Assembly (NCBI GenBank): GCA_036563895.1
Contig: DATCLN010000085.1
Coordinates: 1-6,944, forward strand
Origin: ZCTH02-B3 sp036563895
Lineage (GTDB): Bacteria > Bacillota > Bacilli > Paenibacillales > Paenibacillaceae
DNA length: 6,944 bases
Direction of reading: 5' to 3'
Shown here: positions 4,993 to 6,944 of the stretch, in pieces
How the letters are laid out: every line of letters begins with the position of its first letter
Position numbering within the stretch: the first letter of the stretch is position 1
The notes under the pieces: model-generated
Seen by the model: the letters and a program-made list of their open reading frames with translations, nothing else
The model's database searches: none
Told to the model about the DNA's origin: nothing
Position numbers and translations under genes: made by a program

Positions 4993-6495
4993 TCACATTT
5001 CCACTTCGGCAAGAAGGGACTTTTTGTTTTTCTTTTCAGCGATGATGCTAAAGACCAGCACCACCAGCGACAGCAGGATCAGGGCGGCCGAAATTGGGCG
5101 ATGGAAGAATTGAAGCAGGTCCCCCTCGAACATCGTCATGGATTGCACCAGCGCGGTTTCCATCAGTTTGCTGAGCACGATGGTCAGCACGATGGGGGCC
5201 ATCGGAATGTCAAGTTTTTTCATGAAGTAGCCGAGCACCCCGAACGCCAGCATCACGCCGACGTCCCACAGGCTGTTGCCGATGCTGTAGGCGCCAAGTA
5301 CGGAAATGATCAGGATGACCGGGTACAGCAGACGGGGCGGTACGGTCGCCACTTTGGCCCACATGCCGGCAAGCGGCAAATTCAGGATAAGCAGAAGCAG
5401 GTTTCCGATGAACATGCTGGCGATGATGGCCCAGACGAAATTCGGGTTTTCCCTGAACAGCACCGGTCCCGGCGTCAGTCCATGCATGATGAAGGCGCCA
5501 AGCAGAATCGCGATCGTCGGCGAACTGGGGATGCCCAGCGTGAACAGCGGAATGAGCGCCGAGCCGCAATAGGCGTTGTTGGCCGTCTCCGGTCCCGCCA
5601 CGCCTTCGATGGCGCCCTTGCCGAAACGGGACTTGTCTTTGGCCAGCTGTCTTTCCAGCGAATAGGAAAGCAAAGCGGGAATCGTGGAACTGGTTCCCGG
5701 AACGAGCCCCGACAGAAATCCGAGCACCGTTCCTCGTCCGATGGCCTTGGCCGTCGGCTTCAACTCGTCCCGCCGGGGCAAAAGCCCCTTGACCTTGGGT
5801 AGTTTACCCGTCTTGTACATGTTTTCCAACCCGAGCATAATTTCCGAAATGCCGAACAACCCCATCGTAATGGTCACGATGTCAAAACCCTCAATCAAAT
5901 TGGGTTGTCCGAACGTAAACCGCAGCGTGCCCGACACGGGATCCCGGCCGACCAGCGACAAAATGAGTCCGAGAAATGCCGCGATCAGCCCGCGGATCAG
6001 CGATTTTCCCAGCAGGCCGACGACCATCACGAGACCGAACAGCATCAAGGCGAAAAATTCCGGCGGCCCGAATCTGAGCGCCCATTCGGCAAGGACGGGG
6101 CCAATCATGGCAAGCCCGATGATGGAAATGGTGCCCCCGATAAAGGAACCGATGGCAGCCACTCCCAAAGCGACCCCGGCCCTCCCCTGCTTGGCCAGCG
6201 GATATCCGTCAAGACAGGTGATGACGGACGCGGCTTCGCCCGGCGTGTTGATCAGCACGGAGGTGATGGTCCCGCCATACATGCCGCCGTAATAGACGCC
6301 CGCCAGCATGATGATGGCGGATACAGGATCCATTCCGAACGTCAGCGGAATGAGCAACGCGGTGGCCGTTGCCGGCCCGAGACCCGGCAGCACGCCCACC
6401 AGCATCCCGACCGTAACGCCGATGAGACAATACAGCAGATTCCACCACGACAGAGCCGTTTCGAATCCGCCGATCAGCTGCGCGAATGAATCCAT
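4993..6495 (-). CDS. tctA: TTT transporter large permease subunit TctA
   Basis: The 500-aa polytopic membrane protein, with about ten or more hydrophobic segments, has the normal length for TctA, the large subunit forming the substrate pathway of the secondary, ion-driven tripartite tricarboxylate transporter. Family signatures are GVLPGLGPATATALLIPL (34-51), YYGGMYGGTITSVLINTPGE (68-87), a central GRDPVSGTLRFTFG (183-196) and a second-half counterpart GLVPGTSSTIPALLSYSLE (263-281), with GIPSSPTIAILLGAF (321-335). It ends in a charged cytoplasmic tail (AEKKNKKSLLAEVEM). The start at 6495 is preceded by GAGGAGGTGAGG, and the tctB stop codon (6514-6516) overlaps this region, so the two genes are closely spaced and probably translationally coupled. 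It works with TctB in the membrane and with the lipoprotein TctC outside. Confidence 0.96.
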   Translation of the reverse strand: MDSFAQLIGGFETALSWWNLLYCLIGVTVGMLVGVLPGLGPATATALLIPLTFGMDPVSAIIMLAGVYYGGMYGGTITSVLINTPGEAASVITCLDGYPLAKQGRAGVALGVAAIGSFIGGTISIIGLAMIGPVLAEWALRFGPPEFFALMLFGLVMVVGLLGKSLIRGLIAAFLGLILSLVGRDPVSGTLRFTFGQPNLIEGFDIVTITMGLFGISEIMLGLENMYKTGKLPKVKGLLPRRDELKPTAKAIGRGTVLGFLSGLVPGTSSTIPALLSYSLERQLAKDKSRFGKGAIEGVAGPETANNAYCGSALIPLFTLGIPSSPTIAILLGAFIMHGLTPGPVLFRENPNFVWAIIASMFIGNLLLLILNLPLAGMWAKVATVPPRLLYPVILIISVLGAYSIGNSLWDVGVMLAFGVLGYFMKKLDIPMAPIVLTIVLSKLMETALVQSMTMFEGDLLQFFHRPISAALILLSLVVLVFSIIAEKKNKKSLLAEVEM

Positions 6496-6513
6496 CTTTG
6501 CAACCTCACCTCC

Positions 6514-6944
6514 TCACCATCCGAATGCATTGACCGGCAGCGGAATGCCCAGCAGCTGCCTGAAAATCAGAAACAGAATGAGCGAAGTCACAAACGCGAC
6601 GGCCAAAGCCGCATACCATTTGAAATGCCGGATGAGCACGATCAGCAGCATCGCCGTTCCCGCGACCATGAAACCCGTGCGGTTGACCAGCAGCATGAAA
6701 AGAATCACGGCCACGACAACCGAGGCGACATCCCACAGGTTTTTCCCTTTCGGCAAAACGTCGGAGACGCGGTAGATTTCCTTCCTGGCGGACTGCCAGA
6801 TGTAAATCGCCGACAGGACGATCAAAATGCCGGACAGCCAGCGAGGAAACATGCCGGGGCCCGGTCCGAAAGCCGTTCTGTACTTAAGCGAGAACGACTG
6901 CCAGAACACGAACACCGAAAACGCCAGCAGGATCAAACCGGCCC
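6514..6944 (-). CDS. tctB: TTT transporter small permease subunit TctB (5' end outside window)
   Basis: About 142 residues are visible, with four hydrophobic segments, as in the TctB small subunit that assembles with TctA. The family hallmark near the first loop, GPGPGMFPRWLSGILI, is clear. The reading frame stays open through the right edge: the codons before the TTG at 6936 give Ala-Gly, matching the usual Ala-Gly-Leu-Ile start of TctB helix 1. The TTG at 6936 is therefore not a real start and only a short N-terminal stretch is missing. The gene ends with TGA at 6514-6516, inside the SD region of tctA. The role of TctB in the transporter is structural or accessory and not well defined in the family. 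Confidence 0.9.
   Translation of the reverse strand, partial: AGLILLAFSVFVFWQSFSLKYRTAFGPGPGMFPRWLSGILIVLSAIYIWQSARKEIYRVSDVLPKGKNLWDVASVVVAVILFMLLVNRTGFMVAGTAMLLIVLIRHFKWYAALAVAFVTSLILFLIFRQLLGIPLPVNAFGW

Noticed and set aside
4894..5802. A 302-aa plus-strand ORF opposite tctA
   Set aside because: It is extremely rich in Gln, His, Arg and Asp, typical of the antisense reading of a hydrophobic membrane protein gene. There is no supporting domain.

Overview
The window reads as a chromosomal segment of a moderately GC-rich Gram-positive bacterium, most likely a Bacillota member of the Paenibacillaceae or a related Bacillales lineage. The support is strong Shine-Dalgarno (SD) sites (AAAGGAGG, GGGAGGT), GTG starts, a substrate-binding lipoprotein with a classical lipobox, and U-tailed intrinsic terminators. 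This assignment is an inference, because no marker gene is present. Every gene I can support lies on the minus strand, so transcription runs from the right edge to the left edge. The long plus-strand ORFs are antisense shadows in GC-rich coding DNA.

Right part (about 3790-6944): a tripartite tricarboxylate transporter (TTT) operon in the order tctB (5' end outside the window), tctA, tctC. TctB and TctA form the membrane complex and TctC is the lipid-anchored substrate-binding protein. The tctB stop codon lies inside the tctA ribosome-binding region. The operon ends in a strong hairpin with a long T tract at 3791-3843.

Middle part (about 2159-3790): an M20D-type metallo-amidohydrolase (N-acyl amino acid or aminoacyl-conjugate hydrolase) has its own leader, which carries two overlapping inverted repeats. 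It is followed by a very small single-span membrane peptide with a good SD. An intrinsic terminator at 2159-2200 closes this unit. The neighbourhood suggests, without proof, that the transporter imports a carboxylated or conjugated substrate that the hydrolase cleaves.

Left part (1-2046): one continuous reading frame joins a complete TetR-family repressor to a complete FAD-dependent oxidoreductase of the phytoene-desaturase/amine-oxidase type. A perfect SD and ATG for the oxidoreductase are kept inside the fused frame, and a TGA lies one base out of frame at the junction. This is either a young or programmed fusion of two adjacent genes or an indel. The promoter is covered by a TetR-like operator with three TAGAC half-sites at 10-bp steps. 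A second copy of the same palindrome, TAGAC-N5-GTCTA, lies about 350 bp downstream inside the repressor coding sequence. This left module is the most unusual part of the window.

I see no tRNA, rRNA, CRISPR array, insertion sequence or origin.
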